This document shows, piece after piece, positions 17,362 through 26,863 of a stretch of 64,000 bases of DNA. The stretch comes from Sva-07 sp963752815 (lineage in GTDB: Bacteria > Actinomycetota > Acidimicrobiia > Acidimicrobiales > Ilumatobacteraceae). The notes under the pieces are model-generated. The model saw nothing but the letters and a program-made list of their open reading frames with translations, did no database searches and was not told the DNA's origin. Where the stretch lies: NCBI GenBank assembly GCA_963752815.1, contig CAVVZI010000021.1, positions 248,001-312,000 of the forward strand, written 5' to 3'. A program made the translations under genes and the position numbers. How positions within the stretch are numbered: the first letter of the stretch is position 1; the number at the start of each line of letters is the position of its first letter.

Positions 17362-18458
17362 CCACCTTGGACTTCGCCCGCGACGAGATCCCCGGGCGGG
17401 TGGTCTTCGGCGCCGGTAGTCGCCGGCGGTTGGCCGACGAAGCCGATCGCGCCGGTGCCGAGCGGATCCTCGTGATCGCCTCGATCGCCGAGGAGCTGCT
17501 GGCCGACGAGCTGTCGAAGCTCCTTGGTGATCGAGTGGTCGGTCGGTTCTCCGACGTGGTGCAGCACGTACCGATCGCCAAGGCGGAGGAGGCGCGGGCG
17601 ATGGTGCGCGACACGGCCGCCGACACGGTGGTGACGATCGGCGGCGGCTCCGCCACCGGGCTCGGCAAGGCGATCGCACTGGAGATCGACGTCGTCCAGA
17701 TCGCGGTCCCCACGACCTATGCCGGGTCGGAGATGACGACGATCTGGGGCCTCACCGACGGCGACCACAAGATGACCGGCAAGGACGCACGGGTCAAGCC
17801 GGCGGTCGTGGTGTACGACCCCGAACTCACCCTCAGCCTCCCCCCGGCGATCGCCGGGCCGTCGGGCATGAACGCGCTCGCCCACTGTGTCGAGGCGCTC
17901 TACGGTCCCGGCGCCGATCCGGTCACGGCGGTGCTCGCGCTCGAAGGTGTGCGGGCGCTCGCGACGAACCTGCCCCGGGTGTGCAGCACCCCCGACGACC
18001 TCGACGCGCGGGCCGGCACGCTCTTCGGCGCCCATCTCGCCGGTATGTCGCTGGCCGCGGGCGGCACCGCGTTGCACCACAAGACGTGCCATGTGCTCGG
18101 CGGCATGTTCAACCTCGACCACGGCGGGATGAACGCGGTCGTGCTCGGCCACGCACTCGCCTACAACGCACCGGCGATCCCCGAGGTGATGGCGCGTCTC
18201 AACGCGGTGCTCGACGTCGACGACGCGGCGGCCGCGATGTTCGACCTGGCCGCCTCGATCGGCGCGCCCACCGATCTCGCCTCGATCGGCATGCCGGCGG
18301 ACGGGCTCGACGAGGCCGCTCGGCGCATCGTCGCCGAAGCTGCGGGGAACGTGCGCCCACCGGACCTCGACGGCATCCGGGCGATGTTGGACGACGCCTT
18401 CCGCGGCCGACGACCGACGGCCGGGCATGACCTGATCGGCGTGGTGGACCCGGCATGA
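17358..18458 (+). CDS. Maleylacetate reductase (iron-containing alcohol dehydrogenase family)
   Basis: A 366-aa NAD(P)H-dependent enzyme reducing maleylacetate to 3-oxoadipate. It has VTIGGGSATGLGKAIALE (dinucleotide loop), PTTYAGSEMTTIWGLT (diagnostic of maleylacetate reductases) and the His-rich region HCVEALYGP/ALHHKTCHVLGG/LDHGGMN. It is the meeting point of both hydroquinone dioxygenases and the hydroxyquinol dioxygenase at 2.5 kb. It overlaps upstream pcaJ and the downstream thiolase by ATGA each, so three cistrons are coupled. Known synonyms are macA, hapF and pnpF. Confidence 0.9.
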   Translation: MTTLDFARDEIPGRVVFGAGSRRRLADEADRAGAERILVIASIAEELLADELSKLLGDRVVGRFSDVVQHVPIAKAEEARAMVRDTAADTVVTIGGGSATGLGKAIALEIDVVQIAVPTTYAGSEMTTIWGLTDGDHKMTGKDARVKPAVVVYDPELTLSLPPAIAGPSGMNALAHCVEALYGPGADPVTAVLALEGVRALATNLPRVCSTPDDLDARAGTLFGAHLAGMSLAAGGTALHHKTCHVLGGMFNLDHGGMNAVVLGHALAYNAPAIPEVMARLNAVLDVDDAAAAMFDLAASIGAPTDLASIGMPADGLDEAARRIVAEAAGNVRPPDLDGIRAMLDDAFRGRRPTAGHDLIGVVDPA

Positions 18459-19637
18459 CGGGACCGGTCTTCGTCATCGACGCGGTGCGTACCCCGATCG
18501 GCAAGATCGGTGGTGCGCTGGCCGACACCCGTCCCGACGACCTGGCCGCCGGGGTGATCACGTCGCTGCTCGAACGCGCTCCCGATCTCGACCCGGCGGG
18601 CCTCGACGACGTCCACTTCGGCAACGGCAACGGGGCCGGCGAGGAGAACCGCAACGTCGGTCGGATGGCCGCGCTGCTCGCCGGCGTTCCCACGTCGGTC
18701 CCCGGCGTCACGCACAACCGGCTGTGCGGCTCCGGGCTGGAAGCAGCCATCGACGCGTCAGCGCGAGATCGCGGTCGGCGACGCCGAGCTCTGCATCGCC
18801 GGCGGCGTGGAATCGATGAGCCGCGCCCCGTGGGTCGTGGCCAAACCCGACCGCCCGTACGAGCGCGGGCACCAGACGATGCACTCGACCACCCTCGGTT
18901 GGCGGATGGTCAACCCCCGCCATCGCGACGAATGGACGGTGCCGCTCGGCGACGGCGCCGAGATCCTGGCCGAGCGGTACGGACTGTCGCGTCAGGAGCA
19001 GGACGAGTTCGCGCTGCGCAGCCACGAACGGGCTGCCGCGGCCTGGGCGACCGGACGGTTCGACGGCGAGATCGTCGAGGCCTACGGGTCGGAACTGGCG
19101 ACCGACGAATGCGTGCGTGGCGACGCCACGATCGAGTCGCTGGCGAAGCTCCGCCCGGTCTTCCGTGCCGACGGCACGGTCACGGCAGGCAACTCGTCGC
19201 CGATGAACGACGGTGCCGCGGCGATCCTGCTGGGGTCGGAGCGTGGCGTCGAACGCACGGGCCGGACGCCGATGGCGCGTGTGCTCTCGCGCGCCGTGAG
19301 CGGTGTCGATCCCCACCTCTTCGGGATCGGGCCGGTCGTCGCCGCGGAGGTCGCGCTCGAACGCGCGGGCATCGGATGGTCCGATCTCTCCGTGGTGGAG
19401 CTCAACGAGGCGTTCGCCGCGCAGAGCCTGGCGTGCCTCCACGACTGGCCCGACCTCGACCCCGAGATCGTCAACCCCAACGGCGGTGCGATCGCGCTGG
19501 GGCATCCGATCGGCTGTTCGGGCGCCCGCATCCTCGCCACGCTGGTACACGAGCTCGAGCGCCGCGGCGGGTACGGGCTGGCCACGATGTGCATCGGCGT
19601 CGGGCAGGGAATCGCGATGGTCGTGGAGGCGATGTGA
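18455..19637 (+). CDS. pcaF: Acetyl-CoA acyltransferase, probably 3-oxoadipyl-CoA thiolase (one frameshift)
   Basis: A thiolase of about 394 aa that would split 3-oxoadipyl-CoA into succinyl-CoA and acetyl-CoA. The nucleophilic Cys is in HNRLCGSGLEAA; ELNEAFAAQ, NPNGGAIALGHPIGCSGAR and MCIGVGQG complete the active site. The first 100 codons are in the frame of 18455 and the rest in another; the switch is near 18755-18765 and an indel there restores GLEAAIDASxREIAVGDAELCIAGGVESMS. The gene is otherwise intact, suggesting a read error. Confidence 0.87.
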
Positions 19638-19638
19638 C

Positions 19639-20313
19639 ATGAACGCTCACTTCGAGCAACGCGTCGAGCACTACGGAGCGCCACTGGCCTCCGCGACGGC
19701 GGCGGCCATCGTCGTCCACGGTCGGGCGCAGAGCCCGGAGTGGATGCGCGAGCACCTCGTCGACCGGCTCGACGCACCGGGCGTCGCGTTCGTCGCCCCC
19801 GAGGCGGCGGACAACACCTGGTATCCGGGCGGGTTCATGCAGGAATTCGAGGCCAACGAGCCGTCGCTGACCTGGGCGCTCGAACGGATCGACCAACTCG
19901 TCGCGCAGCTGGAAGCGGAGGGGTTCGCACGCGCCCAGATCTTCCTGCTCGGGTTCTCGCAGGGGGCCTGCCTGCTCGCCGAGTACCTGTCGCGCCACCC
20001 GGCGCGGTACGGCGGAGTGGCCATCCTCACCGGCGGCCTGATCGGTCCTCCGGGCACCACCTGGGACGGCGGGTCGCTCGAGGGCACGCCGATCGTGCTG
20101 GCGACCAGCGACGTCGACGACTGGGTGCCACTCGCCCGGACGGAGGAGACGCGCGACGTGTTCACCGCGCGAGGCGGCGACGTGACGTGGCGCGTGTACG
20201 AGGGCATGGAGCACATCATCAACGACGACGAAGTGCGGCTCGTCGGCGACCTGCTCGCCGCCGGGGACGAGCAGCGCCGACGCAGGGCGGATGACATGCC
20301 CACCCTGGATTGA
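19639..20313 (+). CDS. Phospholipase/carboxylesterase-family alpha/beta hydrolase
   Basis: A 224-aa serine hydrolase with oxyanion loop VVHGRAQSPEWM, nucleophile elbow GFSQGA, the acid in ATSDVDDWVPL and the catalytic His in EGMEHIIND. Similar small esterases accompany hydroquinone/resorcinol operons, but no specific ester is known; one producing hydroquinone or a lactone intermediate is conceivable. It starts one base after the thiolase stop. Its last residues MPTLD copy the beginning of the next protein because of a 19-bp tandem duplication. Confidence 0.8.
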   Translation: MNAHFEQRVEHYGAPLASATAAAIVVHGRAQSPEWMREHLVDRLDAPGVAFVAPEAADNTWYPGGFMQEFEANEPSLTWALERIDQLVAQLEAEGFARAQIFLLGFSQGACLLAEYLSRHPARYGGVAILTGGLIGPPGTTWDGGSLEGTPIVLATSDVDDWVPLARTEETRDVFTARGGDVTWRVYEGMEHIINDDEVRLVGDLLAAGDEQRRRRADDMPTLD

Positions 20314-20330
20314 CATGCCTACCCTGGATT
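20293..20330. repeat. 19-bp tandem duplication across a stop/start junction
   Basis: GACATGCCCACCCTGGATT is followed directly by a copy differing by one base (C to T). The first copy supplies the hydrolase C terminus and stop; the second holds the ATG of the VOC gene. This is a duplication of a translation start. Confidence 0.92.
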
Positions 20331-20854
20331 TTGGACAGCCCGAGCGAGGGATCATCCAGATGGCCTATGTCGTGCCGGACATCCGCGCCGCGATGGCCCA
20401 GTGGACGCTCGACCTGCACGTCGGTCCGTGGTTCCTGCTCGACCACTTCACCGGCGACGATCCGACGTACCGGGGTGCGCCGTCGCAGGCGGCGGTGACG
20501 CTGGCGATGGGATTCGCCGGCCACATGCAGATCGAGCTCCTGCAACCGCTCGACGACCATCCGTCGGTGTACCGCGAGGCCATCGCGGCGAAGGGCCACG
20601 GCTTCCACCATTACGGCGTCGGCAGCCGCGACTTCGACGGCGACATCGGTCGCTACGAGGAGCGCGGCTACGAGGTCGCCTTCCGGGCCGGCGTCCCGAC
20701 CGGCGGATCGGTGTGCTACATGGACACCAAGGGCGCCCTGCCGGGGTTCGTCGAGATCATCGAGCTCGGCCCCGTGATGGAATCCACCTTCGCCGCCTTC
20801 TACGGAGCGTCGCTCGGCTGGGACGGATCCGACCCGGTCCGGCCGTTCGCCTGA
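20315..20854 (+). CDS. VOC (glyoxalase-fold) family protein
   Basis: A 179-aa single-subunit vicinal oxygen chelate protein (IIQMAYVVPDIRAAMAQW at the start; HHYGVGSRDFDGDI at the middle repeat). A set of possible metal ligands (H, E) is present but not clearly that of a dioxygenase, so it may be an isomerase, lyase or decarboxylase of a ring-cleavage product. It is co-directional with the hydroquinone operon, and its start is created by the 19-bp duplication. Confidence 0.75.
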   Translation: MPTLDFGQPERGIIQMAYVVPDIRAAMAQWTLDLHVGPWFLLDHFTGDDPTYRGAPSQAAVTLAMGFAGHMQIELLQPLDDHPSVYREAIAAKGHGFHHYGVGSRDFDGDIGRYEERGYEVAFRAGVPTGGSVCYMDTKGALPGFVEIIELGPVMESTFAAFYGASLGWDGSDPVRPFA

Positions 20855-20949
20855 ATCCGAATCGGTGGCATGGAACTCGACCGAACTCCGACGACCGAAG
20901 CAGCTCGACCGAACCCACTTGACCGAACCCGCCTCGAAAGGGACCCGAC

Positions 20950-22050
20950 ATGAAGATCACCGCCGCAGTACTCCGTGAGCCGACGGGACGGTTCGAGATC
21001 GAGGAACTCGACCTCGCCGATCCACGAGACGACGAGGTCCTGGTGAAGATGGTCGGCGCCGGCCTGTGCCACACCGACCTGCTCAGCCGCGAGTGGCCGC
21101 CGGAGATGTTTCCCGGACCGATCGTCTATGGCCACGAGGGTTCCGGCATCGTCGAGCGGGTGGGACGCGACGTCACCGGGGTCGCGGTGGGCGACCACGT
21201 CGTACTCAGCTTCGACAGCTGTGGCGGTTGTGCGGGTTGTCGCGACTTCGGCCCGTACGCCTGTTACGACTTTCTCCCGCGCAACCTCGCACCGAACCGT
21301 CCGGATGGCTCGTCGTCGCTGACCGACGCGAACGGTGAGCCCGTCGGTTCGTTCTTCTTCGGCCAGTCGAGCCTCGCGTCGCACGCCGTGGTCGCGGAGC
21401 GCTCGGTCGTCAAGGTCGATCCGTCGTTCGCCCTGGAACGGCTCGGTCCGCTCGGCTGCGGGGTCCAGACCGGGGCGGGCGCCATCCTCAACACGCTCGA
21501 CGTCCCAGAAGGTGCATCGGTGGCGATCTACGGCGCCGGGTCGCTCGGCCTGAGTGCGGTGATGGCGGCAAAGGTCGCCGGCGCCGGGCAGATCATCGCG
21601 ATCGACCGCCACGCGTCCCGGCTCGAGCTCGCGGCCCGGTACGGCGCGACCGACCAGGTGAGCGGCAGCCCCGACGAGATCCTCGAGGCGGTGCGTGACC
21701 TGAGCGGCGGAGGCACCGAGTACTCGTTCGACTCGACGGGCGTGGCCGCCATCACCCGGGTCGCGTTCGAGGCCCTGAACAACACCGGCACGATGTCGAT
21801 GGCGGGTGTCGGCAGCGACGTCGATCTGGTGCTCGACTACCGCAGCCTGATCAGCCCGCGCCGGATCCTCGGCGTGGTCGAAGGCAACAGCAACACCGCC
21901 GAGTTCATCCCGCGCCTGGCGCAGCTCAACGCCGACGGGGCGTTCCCGTTCGATGAGCTGATCACCACCTATCGGCTCGACGAGATCAACGACGCCGAGC
22001 ACGCCTCGCACACCGGCGAGGTCATCAAGCCGGTCTTCCTGTTCGACTGA
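20950..22050 (+). CDS. Zinc-dependent aryl-alcohol dehydrogenase-like MDR enzyme
   Basis: A 366-aa enzyme of the benzyl-alcohol/class III-like MDR group: GLCHTDLLSREW and YGHEGSG (catalytic Zn), the four-cysteine structural-zinc loop CGGCAGCRDFGPYAC, and Rossmann GAGSLGLS. The start is preceded by GAAAGGGACC. The 95-bp upstream gap contains degenerate CGACCGAAC repeats. It would oxidise an aromatic or aliphatic alcohol to its aldehyde. It is the last gene of the plus-strand block before the convergent HNH gene. Confidence 0.85.
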   Translation: MKITAAVLREPTGRFEIEELDLADPRDDEVLVKMVGAGLCHTDLLSREWPPEMFPGPIVYGHEGSGIVERVGRDVTGVAVGDHVVLSFDSCGGCAGCRDFGPYACYDFLPRNLAPNRPDGSSSLTDANGEPVGSFFFGQSSLASHAVVAERSVVKVDPSFALERLGPLGCGVQTGAGAILNTLDVPEGASVAIYGAGSLGLSAVMAAKVAGAGQIIAIDRHASRLELAARYGATDQVSGSPDEILEAVRDLSGGGTEYSFDSTGVAAITRVAFEALNNTGTMSMAGVGSDVDLVLDYRSLISPRRILGVVEGNSNTAEFIPRLAQLNADGAFPFDELITTYRLDEINDAEHASHTGEVIKPVFLFD

Positions 22051-22076
22051 GCCGCGAGCGGCGTGCTGTCGCCCGG

Positions 22077-23583
22077 TCAGCCTCCCGCTTCGCGTCTGCA
22101 TGGTCGCATCGCTGTTTCGTCGAGCACGTCGGCGCCGCGGTCGGCGGTGTTGACCGTCTTCCAGTGGGTGCCGTCGGGTCGGGTCCAGGTCGCGACCCGA
22201 TCGGGAGTCATCGTCAAGGTCCAGCCACCCTCGTGCACGAGGTGATGATGGTGCCTCACAGAGCGGTAGCAGGTTCGCGACGTCGGTCGGGCCGTGATCG
22301 CGGGTCCACCAGCGGACGTGGTGGATGCGACACGACTCGAACGGCACCGTGCAACCGGGATGACCACAGGTGCGATGCATCGCCCGCAACGCCCGCCGCT
22401 GTTTGCGATTCACCGTCCGCCGAGCCCGACCCGAGTCGAGCACCTCGCCCGCACCGCCCAACACCGTCGGGTACACGACGGCGTCGCACAACATGCGCCG
22501 CAACGACGCCGCCGGCAACGGCCTGACCGTCGCTCGTCTCGCACAACCCGTGGCCGCAGCAGTCGTCGAGCAGCCGGTCCAGCGTGGTCACGACACAGAT
22601 CTCCGGCACCGTGGACTCGGCATCCGGACGACACCGGCGACACGTTGACGGTGGCGGCCGTTCGCAGATTGCTCAGCTCACCCAGATCGGCAGGGGTTCC
22701 ACCGGTGGCGGGCCCCTTGGACGCCCGGCCAGCCGGGCGAACGCCGGCCGCGATCGTGCGCATGAACGCTTCGACTTCGACCTGTCGCCACGTCATGCCG
22801 GCGGTGGTCCCGTCGGCGCGCAGGGCGTTGAGGTGGGCGTCGAAGGCCTTCTTGAACACGGCGTCGCGGATCGGGTCGAGTGCGACCAGTGTCATGCACA
22901 TCCCGGTCTCGACGTCACGCCACCGGCGCACCTTCGACCCGTCGCGCTGACGCAGGTACTCCACCACCAGCGGATCGACGCTCGGCGGCATGGCCGCCTC
23001 CGGTTCCGAATCGGCGGCATCAGCACGCATCGCGCAGCCGGCGCAGCGTCGGCCGGCTGTCGCTCAGCGGTCGAGCGGCCGCCGTGCGGGCCAGCTCAGC
23101 GACGACGTCGGCGACCTGGACCCGGCAGTGACGCACGAAGTCGTCGACGCGCATCCGCATCGCCGCTTCCAACAACCGCTCCTCACGGTCGACGAGCCCG
23201 AAGCGTTGGTCGTCGTTCAGGTCACGGATCGCCATCGCCAACGCGTCGACATGTCCAGCCGCAATCTCACCACGTGTGAGTGCACGTTCGAACAACACGA
23301 ACAGATCGCACGCCTCAGCTCGCAACCGGGCCTGCCGGCTCTCGCGCGCCGACAACCCGTGATCCGTGCCCATCGACTCCGCCGGTTCCGACCGGCCCTG
23401 ACCCGCCAGCTCAGACGTTCGGCGCACACAACGCACGTCGAACGAATCGAGCCAACTTCGCAGCTCACGAGACTGGGTCAGCAAGCCGGCGACCGTGTCG
23501 CGATCGGCCCCGCCGACGTCAGCCTCGAGCAACACCGCGAGGGTGTCGCCCAAGTTCACCATCGTCTTCACCATCATGTTCAC
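22077..23583 (-). pseudogene. DUF222/HNH endonuclease-domain (13E12-repeat-like) protein, several frameshifts
   Basis: The N-terminal DUF222 (MVNLGDTLAVLLEADVGG onward; long helices with LSARESRQARLRAE) is intact to about 23020. The reading frame then changes near 23025, 22640, 22520 and 22340. The HNH part is legible as RALRAMHRTCGHPGCTVPF, CRIHHVRWW and GPTDVANLLPLC, ending RPDGTHWKTV. Such proteins are abundant and often repeated in actinobacterial genomes and may be nucleases of mobile elements. With at least four indels in 1.5 kb it is either decaying or badly read. It is unrelated to the surrounding catabolic genes. Confidence 0.8.
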
Positions 23584-23705
23584 CTCTCACGAGAGGGACA
23601 ACCGGTCGGAGCAATCGCCGACGAATCCAGCCGAAGCTGGTACTCACCATCGTAGAGAAGGGGTGTCACAGTGCCGGGAAGGCGGCGGGCTGACTATCGG
23701 CATCG

Positions 23706-24581
23706 CTACGAGAAGTCGTACAGGCGCTCTGGATTCGTGACCAGGATCTGGTTGCGGGTCGCCTCGTCGGGCGCGAACGATGCGAGCAGGTCGACGAGGT
23801 CGCCGTCGTCGGGCATGTGCCGCACGTTCGGGTGCGGCCAGTCGGTCCCCCACAGGATGCGATCGGGCGCGGCGGCGATCAGCGCCTGGGCGAAGGGGAC
23901 GACGTCGTCGTACGGCGGTGGTCCGTCGGCGGTGAGCCGTTCGGCACCGGAGATCTTGACCCACGCCCGCTCGTCGGCCATCACGTCGAGCAGCGCCCGG
24001 AACGGCTCCTGATCGAGCCCGTCGCTCGTCGGGACCCGCGCCATGTGGTCGATGACGAACGGGCACGGCATGCGGTCGAGCAGGTCGGCGTACGACGGCA
24101 GGTCCTTGGCGTCGAAGTGCAGCACGATGTGCCACCCGTACGGCACGACCCGGTCGACGATCCGCCAGAACACGTCGAGCTCGGGTGCGCCGCCGAGATG
24201 GGCGACGAAGTTGAAACGTGTGCCGCGGACACCGACGTCGTGGAGCCGACCGATGTCGGCATCGGAGAACGATTCGTCGATCATCGCCACGCCCGCGTAC
24301 CGGCCGGCGCCGCGTTCGATCGCGTCGACCATCGCCGAGTTGTCCGTGCCGTGGCAGCTCGCCTGGACGAACACGGCACGCGACAGACCGAGCCGTTCCT
24401 GCAGTGCTTGGAAGTCGTCGATGCCCGAGTCGGGCGGGGTGTAGGCCCGGTCGGCGGCGAACGGGAAGCGGTCGCCCGGACCGAAGATGTGGCAGTGGGC
24501 ATCGCACGCGTTCGGTGGGACGACGAATGACGTCGGCCGGTGCGGGTCGGGGTGGGGCCCTGGAATGGTGGTGGCGCTCAT
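23706..24581 (-). CDS. ligI: 2-pyrone-4,6-dicarboxylate hydrolase (LigI)
   Basis: A 291-aa amidohydrolase hydrolysing 2-pyrone-4,6-dicarboxylate to 4-oxalomesaconate/4-carboxy-2-hydroxymuconate. Recognisable LigI features: CDAHCHIFGPGDRFPF, FVQASCHGTDNSAMVDAI, GVRGTRFNFV, VIDHMARVPT and DRILWGTDWPHPN, in that order and at family length. It is the last gene of the minus-strand operon, overlapping ligU by ATGA. The following 122 bp to the HNH gene carry no gene. Confidence 0.93.
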   Translation of the reverse strand: MSATTIPGPHPDPHRPTSFVVPPNACDAHCHIFGPGDRFPFAADRAYTPPDSGIDDFQALQERLGLSRAVFVQASCHGTDNSAMVDAIERGAGRYAGVAMIDESFSDADIGRLHDVGVRGTRFNFVAHLGGAPELDVFWRIVDRVVPYGWHIVLHFDAKDLPSYADLLDRMPCPFVIDHMARVPTSDGLDQEPFRALLDVMADERAWVKISGAERLTADGPPPYDDVVPFAQALIAAAPDRILWGTDWPHPNVRHMPDDGDLVDLLASFAPDEATRNQILVTNPERLYDFS

Positions 24582-25650
24582 GAGTACTCCCGCGGGAACA
24601 CGATGCCGTCCATCAGCTTGCGCGCGGTGCGGACGATCCCGGCCCGCTCGACGATCGGCGTCCCGTCGTCGTCACGTAGTTCGACCGCGGCGGCGAACGT
24701 GCCGGTCGGGTGTTCGAGCACGACGGCATCGTCGGCGTGCCGCTCGAGGAGTTCGTTCACCGCGCTGTCTGGCAGGAGCGCGGCCGTGGCGACCGACACG
24801 GCGGCGAGGACGCCGATGGCGTCGTGACACTGGTGCGGGATGAACATGCGCGTACACAGGTCGCCGCCGTCGCGCGGCCGCGCCACCATCGCCAACTTCG
24901 GCACCGTGGTGTCGGACACGTCACCGAGGTTCATCAGGACCCCGGCCTTCAGTCGGATCTCCTCGAGCCGCTCGCGCAACGCTGCGTCGGCGTTCAGCTC
25001 GTCGCACGACTCGTATCCGGTGATGCCCACGGCGTCGGCACGCATCACGACCACCGGCATCCCGTTGTCGACGAGCGTGCAGTCGACGCCCGCCACCTGG
25101 TCGACGGAGTTCCCGGTCGGCAGGAGCGCCCCACACGAGCTGCCGGCGATGTCGTCGAAGTCGAGCCGGATCGCCGCGGCCGTACCGGGGACCCCCGACA
25201 CCGCGGTGGACCCGGTGTCGACGAGCCGGCCGTCGCGGACGGGGAAATGGGCCGTCGCGATCGAATCGGTGTTGATCATGTGGATGCGCACGACGGCCTC
25301 GCCGTCTGGCAGGCGGTCAGCAGGCCCCGCTCGATGGCGAACGGGCCGACACCGGCCAGCAGGTTGCCGCAGTTCTGGCGGTCGGTGACGAGGCGTTCGC
25401 CGACACCGAGTTGCAGGAACAGGTACTCGAGGTCGGCGCGATCATCGGTCGCGAGCGCGACGATCGCGACCTTCGACGTGAGCGGATGGGCGCCGCCGAT
25501 GCCGTCGATCTGGCGCGGGTCGGGTGTGCCCATGACCCGCAGCAAGAGCTCGTCGCGTTCGGCCGGATCAGCGGGGAGATCGTCGCGCAGGAAGTAGGCG
25601 CCCTTCGACGAGCCGCCTCGCATGATCATGCAGCGCACCCCATCGCTCAT
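24578..25650 (-). CDS. ligU: 4-oxalomesaconate tautomerase (PrpF family, LigU/GalD-like), one frameshift
   Basis: A PrpF-fold isomerase of about 358 aa (MSDGVRCMIMRGGSSKGAYF at the start; RQNCGNLLAGVGPFAIE; GSTAVSGVPGTAAAI; CHDAIGVLAAVSVATA). LigU/GalD interconverts double-bond isomers of 4-oxalomesaconate after ring opening. The frame is lost at about 25300-25310; one missing base there restores LLTAxPDGEAVVRIHM. ATG 25650 lies 45 bp after ligB, and the stop overlaps ligI. The next-door LigI strengthens the assignment over PrpF of propionate metabolism. Confidence 0.85.
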
Positions 25651-25694
25651 GACCGTCAGTCTGCCCGCTGTCGACAGGATCGTCGACAATGCGG

Positions 25695-26522
25695 TCACCG
25701 CCCTGCGAGGTCGTAGGTGGCGACCGTGCAGCCGACGGCGAAGATCGGGATCGGCGCGTAGAAGTGCACCGTGCCGGTCGCCCCGCCCGCGGCGCCGCTG
25801 ACGGCGACGAACGTGCGGATCTCGAAGCCGCCCTGGCCGGCCTCGGCGTAGACGTCGAGATCGTTGTAGGCCAACAGCTCGGTGCGGTCGTTGCGCACCC
25901 ATCGGTCGAGGAACTCGCGGTCCCACGCCTCGTTGATCTTGCCCGAGTCGGGCGTGGCCGGCCAGTGGGAGATGCCACCGGTGCCGATGACGGCGATGCG
26001 TTCGTCGACGGCGTCGGCGGCGGCGCGCAGCGACTCGCCGAACGTCCACGCGCGATGCAGCGGTGCGAGCGGTGGGCCCTGGCAGTTGATGTTGACGGGG
26101 ATGATCGGGAGGTCGTAGCGCGGCGTCAGGAAATGGAGCGGCACCATGATCCCGTGGTCGAACAGCCACTCCTCGGCGTACGCCACGTCGCTGCCTTCCA
26201 TGACGAGCGTGATGAGACGCTCGGACAGGGCCCGGTCGCCGGGCACGGTCACCTTGTCGATCGCCAGCCAGCCCGGATCCTCGATCGGACCACGGTACGA
26301 ATCGGCCATGCCGATGGCGAACGACGGCATGTTGTCCATGAAGAAGTTGGCGAAGTGTTCGGCGGCGATCACCACGAGGGCGTCGGGTCGCGACGCCTCG
26401 AGCGACACCCGCATGCCGTCGAGCGCGGCGTAGAAGTCGTCGCGCAGCGCCGGGTCGGCCCGGTCGGCGCGGCCGGTGATGCCCGGTGCGTGGCTGCACA
26501 CGCCGGCGAACACCAGCGGCAT
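25695..26522 (-). CDS. ligB: Class III extradiol dioxygenase catalytic subunit (LigB-like)
   Basis: A 275-aa LigB-fold enzyme. Fe(II) ligands and catalytic base are likely H11 (GVCSHAPGI), H56 (IAAEHFANFF) and His of GTGGISHWPATPD. MVPLHFLTPRYDLPIIPVNINCQ is family-typical. It needs the LigA subunit encoded just upstream (ATGA overlap). It could act on protocatechuate (4,5-cleavage), gallate or 3-O-methylgallate. LigI and LigU downstream fit all three; no LigC dehydrogenase is present, which favours a substrate whose cleavage yields pyrone dicarboxylate or oxalomesaconate directly. Confidence 0.87.
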   Translation of the reverse strand: MPLVFAGVCSHAPGITGRADRADPALRDDFYAALDGMRVSLEASRPDALVVIAAEHFANFFMDNMPSFAIGMADSYRGPIEDPGWLAIDKVTVPGDRALSERLITLVMEGSDVAYAEEWLFDHGIMVPLHFLTPRYDLPIIPVNINCQGPPLAPLHRAWTFGESLRAAADAVDERIAVIGTGGISHWPATPDSGKINEAWDREFLDRWVRNDRTELLAYNDLDVYAEAGQGGFEIRTFVAVSGAAGGATGTVHFYAPIPIFAVGCTVATYDLAGR

Positions 26523-26863
26523 CAGCCGTCTCCCGCGGCCGCCGACGCAGCATCGACGCCGGCGTAGCCGGTCATCGCGTACACGCCTTCCCGTACGGGA
26601 CCGTAGGTGGTGATGCCGTCGCGCATCCGCTGCAGGTAGTCGGTCCACTCGATCTGGTGGAAGGCGGCGAAGTGCATCAGGATCTGGCCGTTCACGCCGA
26701 GGTGGAAGAGGAGCCCGATGTCCGGTTCGACGAGCGCCCTCGTCTCCTCCTCGGTCAACTCGTACCCGGCCAGTTCACCGCGGCGGTCGGCCAGGTAGGC
26801 CTGCTGTAGCGCCTCGCTGCGGTTCAGCTGGAACAGGAACTTCTGCACCGCGTAGAGGGTCAT
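26522..26863 (-). CDS. ligA: Class III extradiol dioxygenase small subunit (LigA-like)
   Basis: A 113-aa alpha subunit of protocatechuate 4,5-dioxygenase type: helical, with KFLFQLNRSEALQQAYLADR and HLGVNGQILMHFAAFHQIEW, the usual LigA core. It starts at ATG 26863 overlapping the P450 stop and ends overlapping ligB, so P450, ligA and ligB form an unbroken coupled chain. Confidence 0.88.
   Translation of the reverse strand: MTLYAVQKFLFQLNRSEALQQAYLADRRGELAGYELTEEETRALVEPDIGLLFHLGVNGQILMHFAAFHQIEWTDYLQRMRDGITTYGPVREGVYAMTGYAGVDAASAAAGDG

Noticed and set aside
20800..22518. Long minus-strand open frame opposite the aryl-alcohol dehydrogenase
   Set aside because: It is antisense to a well conserved gene and has arginine/valine-rich shadow composition; only its last part coincides with the real HNH fragment.
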